Assembly (NCBI RefSeq): GCF_963678635.1
Contig: NC_087070.1
Span: 41,545,831-41,609,830, forward strand
Reading direction: 5' to 3'
Source of the DNA: Symsagittifera roscoffensis
Lineage: Eukaryota; Xenacoelomorpha; Acoela; Convolutidae
DNA: 64,000 nucleotides
Shown: piece after piece, positions 12,301 to 25,079 of the stretch
Layout of the letters: each line of letters opens with the position of its first letter
How positions within the stretch are numbered: the stretch's first letter is position 1
Translations under genes and position numbers: made by a program
The notes under the pieces: generated by a model
The model's input: the letters and a program-made list of their open reading frames with translations, nothing else
What the model was told of the DNA's origin: nothing
Databases searched by the model: none

Positions 12301-14519
12301 CTGCTGACGCGGTTGTCTGTGACTAGTTGCACATCAGGAACTTTTCTATCACAGCCTTAACCATTTTTGTCAGTGGTATCCCTCATGATGGAGGGATCGC
12401 ATGTTGGAATATTATTTGCAATTAATTTCAGCCAATTAGAAATGAACAATTAAAAGAAGTTGCTAAATTCTCAAAGCGAAAAAATCTAGGCCATTGGATT
12501 TAATATTGACAGATTGGAAAAAAAGCAGATATATGAAGTTTCAAATAACTAAGGCGGAATTAAAATCGGGTTTTGAAAAGGAACTTATAACCGTTTAAAA
12601 AAATAAAACAAATAAGTTATTGTATATCTGCACAAACTGTACAGCAAAACTTCGGTGTGCTGCTATATTTTTTTTCATTTAATAAAGACTTCGGGGATCT
12701 ACTTAACAATCCCCCCCCCCACTTTCACATATTATACACTTGACTTTTAAGTATCAAGGAGCTCGGGAAAGCAATTCTCATATAATATAAGGCAGTCGGA
12801 TCTTTCAGGACTCCGCCGTGAAACGAAAAGCTTTGTTCAAATTAAAACTATTGACCTAGTGACCGGGTCCGAAAGTAAAGTCTCCACGCAAAACAGTCGC
12901 GCGAATTCCGGAATGTCGCGATTTAAACGCATAAAACATTTTTTTGTCGGTTTTTGTTTTCAAAACCGTAAATTAGATGCAAATAGAAAGTAATCCACGC
13001 CTATTATGTTTTATTTTTCTTTAACTAAAATATTGGCGCGACTTATCTGAGAGAGCATATTATACACTTGACTTTTTAAGTATCAACGTCTGTTCAAATG
13101 TTTTATCTTTCTTTAACTAAAATATTGGCGCGACTTATTTGAGAGAGCATATTATACACTAGACTTTAAATATCAAGGAGCTCGGGAAAGCAATTCTCAT
13201 ATAATATAAGGCAGTCGGATCTTTCAGGACTCCGCCGTGAAACGAAAAGCTTTGTTCAAATTAAGACTATTGACCTAATGACCGGGTCCGTAACTTAAGT
13301 CTCCACGCAAAACAGTCGCGCAAATTCCGGAATGTCGCGATTTAAACGCATAAAATATTTTTTTTGTCGGTTTTTGTTTTCAAAACCGTAAATTAGATGC
13401 AAATAGAAAGTAATCCACGCCTATTATGTTTTATCTTTCTTCAACTAAAATATTGGCGCGACTTATTTGAGAGAGCATATTTTACACTTGACTTTTTAAG
13501 TATCAAGGTCTGTTCAAATGTTTTATCTTTCTTTAACTAAAATATTCGCGCGACTTATTTGAGAGAGCAAATTATACACTTGAATTTTAAGTATCAAGGA
13601 GCTTGGGAAAGCAATTCTCACATGATATAAGGCAGTCGGATTTTTCAGGACTCCGCCGTGAAACGAAAAACTTTGTTCAAATTAAGACTATTGACCTAAT
13701 GACCGGGTCCGTAACTTAAGTCTCCACGCAAAACAGTCGCGCAAATTCCGGAAGGTCGCGATTTAAACGCATAAAATATTTTTTTGTCGGTTTTTGTTTT
13801 CAAAACCGTAAATTAGATGCAAATAGAAAGTAATCCACGCCTATTATGTTTTATCTTTCTTTAAGTAAAATATTGGCGCGACTTATTTGAGAGAGCATAT
13901 TATACACTTGACTTTTTAAGTATCAAGTCCTGTTCAAATGTTTTATCTTTCTTTAACTAAAATATTGCCGCGGCTTATTTGAGAGAGCATTTCATACACT
14001 TGACTTTTAAGTGTCAAGGAGCTCGGGAAAGCAATTCTCATATAATATAAGGCATTCGGATCTTTCAGGACTCCGCCGTGAAACAAAAAACTTTGTTAAA
14101 ATTAAGACTATTGACCTAATGACCGGTTCGGGAACTTAAGTCTCCACGCAAAACAGTCGTGCAAATTCCGGAATGTCGCAATTTAAACGCATAAAATATT
14201 TTTTTTGTCGGTTTTTGTTTTCAAAACCGTAAATTAGATGCAAATAGAAAGTAATCCACGCCTATTATGTTTTATCTTTCTTTAACTAAAATATTGGCGC
14301 GACTTATTTGAGAGAGCATATTATACACTTGACTTTTTAAGTATCAAGGTCTGTTCAAATGTTTTATCTTTCTTTAACTAAAATATTGGCGCGACTTATT
14401 TGAGAGAGCAAATTATACACTTGAATTTTAAGTATCAAGGAGCTTGGGAAAGCAATTCTCACATAATATAAGGCAGTCGGATCTTTCAAGACTCCGCCGT
14501 GAAACGAAGAGCTCTGTTC

Positions 14520-14918
14520 CAGAAATGAACAACTAAAAGAAGTTGCTAAATTCACAAAGCGAAAAAATCTAGGCCATTTGAATTAATATTGAAAGATTGG
14601 AAAAAAAAGCAGATATATGAAGTTTCAAAGAACTAAGGCGGAATTAAAATCGGGTTTTGAAAAAGAACTTAAAACCGTTTAAAAAAATAAAACAAATAAG
14701 TTATTTTATATCTGCACGAACTGTACAGCAAAACTTCGGTGTGCTGCTATAATTTTTTTCACCTAATAAAAACTTCGGGGATCTACTTAACAATCTCCTC
14801 CCCCCCCCCACTTTCAAGAATTTGCTGTTCTATAAATTTTTGCGGCGCATACTTTTTTGGCAGAAAGTCTTCTCAGTGCTTGGAAAGAGCTCAGGAAAGC
14901 AATTCTCATATAATATAA
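14520..14918 (+). repeat. D module of the array (example copy)
   Basis: The body begins CCAGAAATGAACAACTAAAAG right after the shared end. It then runs through an A-rich block with GATTGGAAAAAAAAGCAGAT, CTGCACGAACTGTACAGC, an AATAAA, a C8-C12 tract and GCGGCGCATACTTTTTTGGC. The shared ~80-base end follows. Further copies lie at about 15389-15784, 16346-16744, 17214-17611, 17990-18387 and 20774-21173. A left-edge copy at 12424-12720 joins a C module through the C tract. Confidence 0.9.
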
Positions 14919-17900
14919 GGCAGTCGGATCTTTCAGGACTCCGCCGTGAAACACAAAGCTTTGTTCAAATTGAGACTATTGACCTAATGACCGGTTCCGG
15001 AATTTAAGTCTCCACGCAAAACAGTCGCGCAAAAACCGGAATGTCGCGATTTAAACGCATAACATTTTTTTTTTGTCGGTTTTTGTTTTCAAAACCGTAA
15101 ATTAGATGCAAAGAGAAAGTAATCCACGCCTATTATGTTTTATCTTTCTTGAACTAAAATATTGGCGCGACTTATTTGAGAGAGCATATTATACACTTGA
15201 CTTTTTAAGTATCAAGGTCTGTTCAAATGTTTTATCTTTCTTTAACTAAAATATTGGCGCGACTTATTTGAGAGAGCAAATTATACACTTGAATTTTAAG
15301 TATCAAGGAGCTTGTGAAAGCAATTCTCACATAATATAAGGCAGTCGGATCTTTCAAGACTCCGCCGTGAAACGAAGAGCTTTGTTCCAGAAATGAATAA
15401 CTAAAAGAAGTTGCTAAATTCTCAAAGCGAAAAAATCTAGGCCATTTGAATTAATATTGAAAGATTGGAAAAAAAGCAGATATATGAAGTTTCAAAGAAC
15501 TAAGGCGGAATTAAAATCGGGTTTTGAAAAAGAACTTAAAACCGTTTAAAAAAATAAAACAAATAAGTTATTTTATATCTGCACGAACTGTACAGCAAAA
15601 CTTCGGTGTGCTGCTATAATTTTTTTCATTTAAAAAAGACTTCGGGGATCTACTTAACAATCTCCTCCCCCCCCCCACTTTCAAGAATTTGCTGTTCTAT
15701 AATTTTTTGCGGCGCATGCTTTTTGGCAGAAAGTCTTCTCAGTGCTTGGAAAGAGCTCAGGAAAGCAATTCTCATATAATATAAGGCAGTCGGATCTTTC
15801 AGGACTCCGCCGTGAAACAAAAAGCTTCGTTCAAATTAAGACTATTGACCTAATGACCGGTTCCGGAACTTAAGTCTCCACGCAAAACAGTCGCGCAAAT
15901 TCCGGAATGTCGCGATTTAAACGCATTAAAAAATTTTTTTGTCGGTTTTTGTTTTCAAAACCGTAAATTAGATGCAAATAGAAAGTAATCCACGCCTATT
16001 ATGTTTTATCTTTCTTTAACTAAAATATTGGCGCGACTTATTTGAGAGAGCATATTAAACACTTGACTTTTTAAGTATCAAGGTCTGTTCAAATGTTATA
16101 TCTTTCTTTAACTAAAATATTGGCGCGACTTATTTGAGAGAGCATATTATACACTTGACTTTTTAAGTATCAAGGTCTGTTCAAATGTTTTATTTTTCTT
16201 TAACTAAAATATTGGCGCGACTTATTTGAGAGAGCATATTATACGATTGACTTTTAAGTATCAAGGAGCTTGGGAAAGCAATTCTCACATAATATAAGGC
16301 AGTCGGATCTTTCAAGACTCCGCCGTGAAACGAAGAGCTTTGTTCCAGAAATGAACAACTAAAAGAAATTGCTTAATTCTCAAAGCGAAAAAATCTAGGC
16401 CATTTGAATTAATATTGAAAGATTGGAAAAAAAGCAGATATATGAAGTTTCAAAGAACTAAGGCGGAATTAAAATCGGGTTTTGAAAAAGAACTTAAAAC
16501 CGTTTAAAAAAATAAAACAAATAAGTTATTTTATATCTGCACGAACTGTACAGCAAAACTTCGGTGTGCTGCTATAATTTTTTTCATTTAATAAAGACTT
16601 CGGGGATCTATTTAACAATCTCCTCCCCCCATCCACTTTCAAGAATTTGCTGTTCTATAATTTTTTGCGGCGCATACTTTTTTTGGCAGAAAGTCTTCTC
16701 AGTGCTTGGAAAGAGCTCAGGAAAGCAATTCTCATATAATATAAGGCAGTCGGATTTTTCAGGACTCCGCCGTGAAACAAAAAGCTTTGTTCAAATTTAG
16801 ACTATTGACCTAATGACCGGTTCCGCAACTTAAGTCTCCACGCAAAACAGTCGTGCAAATTCCGGAATGTCGCGATTTAAACGCATAAAATATTTTTTTT
16901 GTCGGTTTTTGTTTTCTAAACCGTAAATTAGATGCAAATAGAAAGTAATCCACGCCTATTATGTTTTATCTTTCTTTAAGTAAAATATTGGCGCGACTTA
17001 TTTTAGAGAGCATATTATACACTTGACTTTTTAAGTATCAAGGTCTGTTCAAATGTTTTATTTTTCTTTAACTAAAATATTGGCGCGACTTATTTGAGAG
17101 AGCAAATTATACACTTGAATTTTAAGTATCAAGGAGCATGGGAAAGCAATTCTCACATAATACAAGGCAGTCGGATCTTTCAAGACTCCGCCGTGAAACG
17201 AAGAGCTTTGTTCCAGAATTGAACAACTAAAAGAAGTTGCTAAATTCTCAAAGCGAAAAAATCTAGGCCATTTGAATTAATATTGAAAGATTGGAAAAAA
17301 AAGCAGATATATGAAGTTTCAAAGAACTAAGGCAGAATTAAAATCGGGTTTTGAAAAAAAACTTAAAATCGTTTAAAAAAATAAAACAAATAAGTTATTT
17401 TATATCTGCACGAACTGTACAGCAAAACTTCGGTGTGCTGCTATAATTTTTTTCATTTAATAAAGACTTCGGGGATCTACTTAACAATCTCTCCCCCCCC
17501 CCACTTTCAAGAATTTGCTGTTCTATAATTTTTTGCGGCGCATACTTTTTTGGCAGAAAGTCTTCTCAGTGCTTGGAAAGAGCTCAGGAAAGCAATTCTC
17601 ATATAATATAAGGCAGTCGGATCTTTCAGGACTCCGCCGTGAAACAAAAAGCTTTGTTCAAATTCAGACTTTTGAACTAATGACCGGTTCTGGAACTTAA
17701 GTCTCCACGCAAAACAGTCGCGCAAACTCCGGAATGTCGCGATTTAAACGCATAAAATGTTTTTTTTGTCGGTTTTATTTTTCAAAACCGTAAATTAGAT
17801 GCAAATAGAAAGTAATCCACGCCTATTATGTTTTATCTTTCTTTAACTAAAATATTGGCGCGACTTATTTGAGAGAGCAAATTATACACTTGAATTTTAA

Positions 17901-19232
17901 GTATCAAGGAGCTTGGGAAAGCAATTCTCACATAATATAAGGCAGTAGGATCTTTCAAGACTCCGCCGTGAAACGAAGAGCTTTGTTCCAGAAATGAACA
18001 ACTAAAAGAAGTTGCTAAATTCTCAAAGCGAGAAAATCTAGGCCATTTGAATTAATATTGAAAAATTGGAAAAAAAAGCAGATATATGAAGTTTCAAAGA
18101 ACTAAGGCGGAATTAAAATCGGGTTTTGAAAAAGAACTTAAAACCGTTTAAAAAAATAAAACAAATAAGTTATTTTATATCTGCACGAACTGTACAGCAA
18201 AACTTCGGTGTGCTGCTATAATTTTTTTCATTTAATAAAGACTTCGGGGATCTACTTAACAATCTCCCCCCCCCCCCCACTTTCAAGAATTTGCTGTTCT
18301 ATAATTTTTTGCGGCGCATATTTTTTTGGCAGAAAGTCTTCTCAGTGCTTGGAAAGAGCTCAGGAAAGCAATTCTCATATAATATAAGGCAGTCGAATCT
18401 CTCAGGACTCCGCCGTGAAACAAAAAGCTTTGTTCAAATTAAGACTATTGATCTAATGACCGGGTCCTAAACTTAAGTCTCCACGCAAAACAGTCGCTCA
18501 AATTCTGGAATGCCGCGATTTGAACGCATAAAATATTTTTTTGTCGGTTTTTGTTTTCAAAACCGTAAATTAGATGCAAATAGAAAGTAATCCACGCCTA
18601 TTATGTTTTATCTTTCATTAACTAAAATATTGGCGCGACTTATTTGAGAGAGCATATTATACACTTGACTTTTTAAGTATCAAGGTCTGTTCAAATGTTT
18701 TATCTTTCTTTAACTAAAATATTGGCGCGACTTATTTGAGAGAGCATATTATACACTTGACTTTTAAGTATCAAGGAGCTCGGGAAAGCAATTCTCATAT
18801 AATGTAAGGCAGTCGGATCTATCTTTCAGGACTCCGCCGTGAAACGAAAAGCTTTGTTCAAATTAAGACTATTGACCTAATGACCGGGTCCGGAACTTAA
18901 GTCTCCAAGCAAAACAGTCGCGCAAATTCCGGAATGTCGCGATTTAAACGCATAAAATATTTTTTTGTCGGGTTTTGTTTTCAAAGCCGTAAATTAGATG
19001 CAAATAGAAAGTAATCCAAGCCTATTATGTTTTATCTTTCTTTAACTAAAATATTGGCGCGACTTAGTTGAGAGAGCATATTATACACTTGACTTTTTAA
19101 GTATCAAGGTCTGTTCAAAAGTTTTATCTTTCTTTAACTAAAATTTTTGGCGCGACTTATTTGAGAGAGCATATTATACGATTGACTTTTAAGTATCAAG
19201 GAGCTCGGGAAAGCAATTCTCATATAATATAA

Positions 19233-19560
19233 GGCAGTCGGATCTTTCAGGACTCCGCCGTGAAACGAAAAGCTTCGTTCAAATTAAGACTATTGACCTA
19301 ATGACCGGGTCCGGAACTTAAGTCTCCACGCAAAACAACCCCGCAAATTCCGGAATGTCGCGATTTAAACGCATAAAATATTTTTTTGTCGGTTTTTGTT
19401 TTCAAAACCGTAAATTAGATGCAAATAGAAAGTAATCTACGCCTATTATGTTCTATCTTTCTTTAACTAAAATATTGGCGTGACTAATTTGAGAGAGCAT
19501 ATTATACACTTGACTTTTAAGTATCAAGGAGCTCGGGAAAGCAATTCTCATATAATATAA
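19233..19560 (+). repeat. C module of the array, one-subrepeat form (example copy)
   Basis: This is the shortest unit (328 bases). After the shared end it holds GACTATTGACCTAATGACCG, AGTCTCCACGCAAAAC, GTCGCGATTTAAACGCATAA, AAACCGTAAATTAGATGC and one subrepeat with TAAAATATTGGCG and GAGAGAGCATATTATACACT. The next unit (19561-19888) is nearly identical, pointing to very recent duplication. Elsewhere the ~91-bp subrepeat is present two or three times (three in 15785-16297). Confidence 0.9.
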
Positions 19561-21290
19561 GGCAGTCGGATCTTTCAGGACTCCGCCGTGAAACGAAAAG
19601 CTTCGTTCAAATTAAGACTATTGACCTAATGACCGGGTCCGGAACTTAAGTCTCCACGCAAAACAACCGCGCAAATTCCGGAATGTCGCGATTTAAACGC
19701 ATAAAATATTTTTTTGTCGGTTTTTGTTTTCAAAACCGTAAATTAGATGCAAATAGAAAGTAATCTACGCCTATTATGTTCTATCTTTCTTTAACTAAAA
19801 TATTGGCGTGACTAATTTGAGAGAGCATATTATACACTTGACTTTTAAGTATCAAGGAGCTCGGGAAAGCAATTCTCATATAATATAAGGCAGTCGGATC
19901 TTTCAGGACTCCGCCGTGAAACAAAAAACTTTGTTCAAATTAAGACTATTGACCTAATGACCGGGTCCGGAACTTAAGTCTCCACGCAAAACAGTCGCGC
20001 AAATTCCGGAATGTCGCGATTTAAACGCATAAAATTTTTTTTGTCGGTTTTTGTTTTCAAAGCCGTAAATTAGATGCAAATAGAAAGTAATCCACGCCTA
20101 TTATGTTTTATCTTTCTTTAACTAAAATATTGGCGCGACTTATTTGAGAGAGCATATTATACACTTGACTTTTCAAGTATCAAGGTCTGTTCAAATGTTT
20201 TATCTTTCTTTAACTAAAATATTGGCGCGACTTATATGAGAGAGCATATTATACGCTTGACTTTTAAGTATCAAGGAGCTCGGGAAAGCAATTCTCATAT
20301 AATATAAGGCAGTCGGATCTTTCAGGACTCAGCGTGAAACGAAAAGTTTTGTTCAAATTAAGACTATTGATCTAATGACCGGGTCCGAAACTTAAGTCTC
20401 CACGCAAAACAGTCGCGCATATTCCGGAATATCGCGATTTAAACGCATAAAATATTTTTTGTCGGTTTTTGTTTTCAAAACCGTAAATTAGATGCAAATA
20501 GAAAGTAATCCACGCCTATTATGTTTTATCTTTCTTTAACCAAAATATTGGCGCGACTTATTTGAGAGAGCATATTATACACTTGACTTTTTAAGTATCA
20601 AGGTCTGTTCAAATGTTTTATCTTTCTTTAACTAAAATATTGGCGCGACTTATTTGAGAGGGCATATTATACACTTGTCTTTTAAGTTTTAAGGAGCTTG
20701 GGAAAGCAATTCTCATAGGATATAAGGCAGTCGGATCTTTCAGGACTCCGCCGTGAAACGAAAAGCTTTGTTCCAGAAATGAACAACTAAGAAAAGGTGC
20801 TAAATTCTCAAAGCGAAAAAATTTAGGCCATTGGAATTAATATTGACAGATTGGAAAAAAAAGTAGATATATGAAGTTTTAAAGAACTAAGGTGAAATAA
20901 AAATCGGGTTTTGAAAAAGAACTTAAAACCGTTGAAAAAAATAAAACAAATAAGTTATTGTATATCTGCACGAACTGTACAGCAAAACATCGGTGTGCTG
21001 CTATAATTTTTTTTCATATAATAAAGACTTCGGAGATCTACTTAACAATCTCTCCCCCCCCCCCAAGTTCAAGAATTTGCTTTTCTATATTTTTTTGCGG
21101 CGCATACTTTTTTGGCAGAAAGTCTTCTCAGTGCTTGGAAAGAGCTCGGGAAAGCAATTCTCATATAATATAAGGCAGTCGGATCTTTCAGGACTCCGCC
21201 GTGAAACAAAAAGCTTTGTTCAAATTCAGACTTTTTAACTATCTTTTGACTTTTTTTTGACTTTTTAAGTATCAAGGTCTGACGTAACCA

Positions 21291-21785
21291 TATGATGTCT
21301 GGATCAATTCATGCCAGACATCAAACGACCCTTATTGAAAAATCATTCTAAGTGACTAAACGCTTAATTTCCATCCCTTAGTTCAAAGATGTGCAATTTA
21401 TCAAGTCAGATGACAATGCAAACAAATAGCAATACGGCAAAATTACCTCTTCTAATATATTTTAGTTTTCTTTTTGGCTTGTGTCAAGAGGAATAGACGC
21501 AAAACAAAAGCAATGCTAGCTTTCTTAAGTATAGTATTTTTTGTATTTTTCTCAAAATCAAGAATTGTTGCTGGAAGCGATCAAAAATTGGTTGATTATA
21601 GTTGTCATAGCATTTTAATCAATGAAATTTCTTTGAAAACGTCGACAAAAAGTTTTTTAATTTAAAAAAAAAAAAAAGAACATTTAAAAAATAACAGTAA
21701 AATAACGTTAAAACTTTGGTTGAAAAAATTTATCAACCAAAAATCATTAAAATAGAGAAAAAGTTCATTTTTTTTGCTTTGAATT
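21291..21785. other. Gene-poor DNA between array and family B
   Basis: No recognisable gene. A 63-codon frame at 21474-21665 has one hydrophobic stretch (LAFLSIVFFVFFSKSRI) but no support beyond that. Confidence 0.4.
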
Positions 21786-22603
21786 CCCGGGTTGAGCTCC
21801 ATAAACCGAAAATGCTTATCATACAATTCCCTACACTAAATGTATCGAAAAATGCTAGTCATACAATTTTCATACAATGTCAAAAATCATTGAAAAAAAA
21901 TTTGAACTAGTTTCTGCGGCTATATGAATCAAATAAAACAGTCTGGTGATGAAAAAATTATGTTTCTTTTTTGGAAAAAAAATGGCAATCATACAATTTC
22001 CATATATGAAAACTGTATGACTAGCATTTTTTTGATGGCGAGAACAAAAACTTTTCCACGTAATTTTGAAATTGCCTAATTTTTTTTCAACCGCATATCA
22101 AATTTTGTACTCAAACAAACAGTTTTCAAAATAAGTTTTTGCATGCAATTTTAATTTTTTGTCGGCATAACGTAGTCCTGGATACACAAAAATTGGATTT
22201 TTTCCGTTTCTCGAGAATACTTTTTCAAACTGGCTAAAAACTACTTTTTTTTATATGGCTTGTTTGTATATGCCTTGATCAATGTCTGATAATTTGAACA
22301 TTATAATTTTCAAAAAAAATCATCTTCAAAAATTTTTGCCAAAATTTAAAAGTTTGATGATTTCAGTATATGATTTCTGAAGATGACTCAATTCAAACAT
22401 TTCAGGTCGTTTCCACTGCATTGTAAATGCCAGAGGATCAACCCTTTGATGGCTCTAGTTCCGAGTAAACCATGGTTTTAGTCACTTGTGTTCGGTTACT
22501 AACACATCCCAAAAAGTTGGAGAAATACCTTTTTAAAAAATCATCTGTTTGGTTCATGAAAAAATGCTTGTCCTACTTGTTCCATATATTAAAAAATGCT
22601 TAT
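21786..22603 (+). repeat. Family B repeat copy 2, left part (split by a retrotransposon)
   Basis: It starts at CCCGGGTTGA and follows the order of family B: ATGCTTATCATACAATT motifs, AATAAAACAGTCTGGTGATG, GCATAACGTAGTCCTGGATA, TATGCCTTGATCAATGTC. The sequence stops at 22603 where the BEL/Pao LTR begins and resumes at 31007. Confidence 0.85.
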
Positions 22604-23056
22604 TGTGCCCGCTCTAATCTCCAAACGAAAATAATCGAATCCAAATCCGTAAATTAATAAGAGATAATTCTCGGTAAAGAACTCAGGCAATAGATAAATT
22701 TCGGCATTTTCTATCGATCATAACATCAAATAACATTTGTATCATCTGCCGCGAAAACGGTACAAATTGGCGCAAGCTAGACACAAAAACCGGTAATAAT
22801 GTCTTTGAGACAAATTGCTCTTTTTAGCGGTCATCCTTAATCAAGGCTGAACCGAACTAAAAAAAAAACAGTTAAAATAGGTTATAACCCCCGTTTTTAG
22901 TATATATTAGTACATGGGCAAGTGGGGGAACCAAATCTACGTCAACTGTTATGTCACACATATAATCGGCGTTACGTTACTTTGTCTTAGCCCGCTTGGC
23001 CATCTGGTCTTGTTTTATATGCATTTATACTTTTGTTTTATATTTCTGTTGCAACA
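22604..23056 (-). repeat. BEL/Pao 3' LTR
   Basis: 453 bases, matching 30551-31006 end to end. It begins (plus strand) TGTGCCCGCTCTAATCTCC and ends GTTGCAACA, so on the element's strand it has TG...CA ends. The bases just inside on the element's strand (CGAGAA before TGTTGC) fit the short purine tract usual for this superfamily. Confidence 0.95.
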
Positions 23057-23735
23057 TTCTCGAGCGAGCTTAACGGTCGGCTGATTGACTTCACGGGTTA
23101 CGGTCTTAACAAGGGCGGATCCGGCGCAACCGTCCTGTCCGTAGTTTAGCCTGATAATTTGGTCGAGAGGGTAGTACACACGCGGATTATTGGGCTCAAT
23201 CACAAACACGAGATCGCCTTGTTTAAGAGTGAAGTCAGAATGAGTGTGCCACTTGACACGCTTATTCAGTGAGGGAACATATTCTCGAAGCCAACGAGAC
23301 CAAATTGCGTTAGCATATGACTGCGCTCGCACATACTTTTCTTGTGGTCGAAGTGCTCCCCAGGTAAAAGCGAAGGAAAGCTTGTGGCATGTTGTTTGGG
23401 ATTAACGCTTCTAACTCACGTGAATCAGTACTAACGGGAATGAGTGGCCTCGATTTCAAAGCCTGCTCAACCAAGCAGAGTGTTGTTCCTAACACCTCTT
23501 CGGTGACTCGCCTACTGCCTAGGTTATCGTACACCACGCGCTTCACGCTTCGGACGCTCCCAGGCGGTTTAAATTTCCAAGTAACACCTTTGTGTGCAAA
23601 AATGGTCGAATCCATGCCATTCCAGCTCTTGATGCAGGCAAGTTGTTCCTTTTCCGCACCAACGAAGTTCGTGCCGTTATCCGACCAGATTGTGCTTGGT
23701 GTACCACGACGCGCAATGAACCATTCAATGCTCAT
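23015..23735 (-). pseudogene. BEL/Pao integrase core and C-terminal DUF5641 region
   Basis: 23310-23735 encodes an integrase core segment with IEWFIARRGTPSTIWSDNGTNFVGA, the block carrying the second catalytic Asp. 23015-23332 encodes the DUF5641-type C-terminal domain (KQGDLVFVIEPNNPR...YYPLDQIIRL) that Pao integrases carry. It ends at the edge of the 3' LTR, as is normal for this superfamily. It is part of a broken element. Confidence 0.9.
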
Positions 23736-23810
23736 GACACAAGAACTGGTGCCCAGAGATGGTATAATCTCGAGGTGTACAGCCCTTGTGGTAAGGCAAG
23801 TAAAAAGAAA

Positions 23811-25070
23811 TCACAATCTTTTTTCAGTGTTTCTGCGAACCGGGACGTAAATCGGTCCAAAGTAATCCACACCCGTATGTTTAAAGGGTGGTTGCTTATA
23901 TCCGAGACGTTCGACAGGTAAATTTGACATAATAGGCTGGATAGTACTTGCTTTGCTTTTACGGCATGTTACACATTGATTTTCGATAGAACGAAGTAGT
24001 CGACGCAACCCAAGTATTGCATACTTCATATTTAAAACGGAGCGCATGTAATCTAATCCTTGATGAAAATGCTTATGGTGGAGGCTGTGGGCCAACAAAT
24101 GAACTAGGGTATGTCGGGCGTTGAGTAATACTGGGTGCATAGTATCAAACTCGGTATTCACTAAGCGCACAATCCGTCCGGTGGAACGAATGATACCACG
24201 AATGAGACCGATAAATGGCGAGTATGTGGCAATTTTACTGCTATTTTTAATAGGTTTGCCAGCGGTGAGTGTTTTTAACTCAACGGGGAAGGATTCCATC
24301 TGAGCAAGATGAATCAGTTTGCTTTCTGCCATATCAAATTCAGTGGGGTCGGTGATTCGTAAGTCTTTACCACGAAAAAGCTTATGTGAAGGCGGCATCC
24401 TCAACATAAAAGCGACTACTCGTTTATATCTCGTAAAGGAATTGAACTTTTTCCAATTGAACCCGTGTACGGGATGTTTGATGGATGTGACGTCGGTGAC
24501 GAAGGAAGATGATGTCTCCAAGCAATTATCCGAATCACAAGAAGGACCCTTCAAACGATTTTTTTTGATTACATGTTCGTCGGGTATAAACGGCCAATCA
24601 GTAGTCCTGAGAATGCTCGGACCAAAAACCCAGCTGCTATCCTTGAGGGCTTCCGAAGAAATCCCCCGGGTACCGGTATCAGCTGGATTATCGCCGCTCA
24701 GAACGTGGTGCCACTCGTCAATAGTGGTCGATTCGAGGATTTCGCCGACACGATTAGCGACGAATACAGGTAATTTTTTGGTGGAGTTTAGCCACTGCAA
24801 AACTGTTATACTATCTGTCCACATGTAGACATGGTTAATGCCGACAGTAAGGGCGGTCAGTATATCATCTTTCAGTCGTGTGGCGAGCAGAGCAGCTTGA
24901 AGCTCTAGCTTTGGTATAGATAGCGCTTTCATGGGCCCAACGCGAGCTTTACCAAAGATGAAGGATGTTTGTGTTTTGTGCGAACTCGAGAGTCGCGCAC
25001 GCAAAAATCCAACCGCAGAGAAAACGTCCTGCGAGCTATCACCGAACACGTGGAGCTCAATTTGATCCAC
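23811..25070 (-). pseudogene. BEL/Pao RNase H (peptidase A17-type region) and integrase zinc-binding region
   Basis: A 419-codon frame. The N-terminal part has ELHVFGDSSQD, PMKALSIPKLELQAALLATR and VYMWTDSITVLQWL, the RNase H-like region of Pao polyproteins. DNPADTGTRG follows. The C-terminal part has the HHxxCC-like integrase zinc region (HHKHFHQG ... CVTCRKSKA) and the start of the core (HTGVDYFGPI). It is the longest open stretch in the window and belongs to the fossil element. Confidence 0.93.
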
Positions 25071-25079
25071 AGGCTCTGT

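Larger units (their letters stand above)
12420..21290 (+). repeat. Composite tandem (satellite-like) array, C and D modules
   Basis: An 8.9-kb head-to-tail array. The marker GGCAGTCGG (or a one-base variant) occurs 21 times, starting at 12791, 13210, 13631, 14051, 14472, 14919, 15340, 15785, 16298, 16745, 17166, 17612, 17941, 18388, 18808, 19233, 19561, 19889, 20308, 20726 and 21174. Spacings fall into classes: about 328 (C module, one copy of an internal ~91-bp subrepeat), about 420 (two copies), 513 (three copies) and about 447 (D module). C and D share only ~80 bases, from GAGCTCGGGAAAGC to AAAGCTTTGTTC. Between 14472 and 18388, D and C alternate strictly. Short open frames inside the array are repeat sequence in different frames. 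Confidence 0.95.

Noticed and set aside
14822-15007. Recurring protein-like frame (LFYKFLRRILFWQKVFSVLGKSS) at 14822, 16564, 17515 and 20993
   Set aside because: The recurrence comes from the D module of the tandem array. There is no start-to-stop gene structure and no domain, and the frame ends at random points in the next module.
12420-21290. CRISPR-like array
   Set aside because: Units are 328-513 bases with no short repeat/spacer pattern, in an animal genome. It is a satellite-like array.
23015-25070. Plus-strand open frames opposite the Pao pol region (for example 23389-23850 and 24319-24828)
   Set aside because: They are shadows of the minus-strand pol frames.
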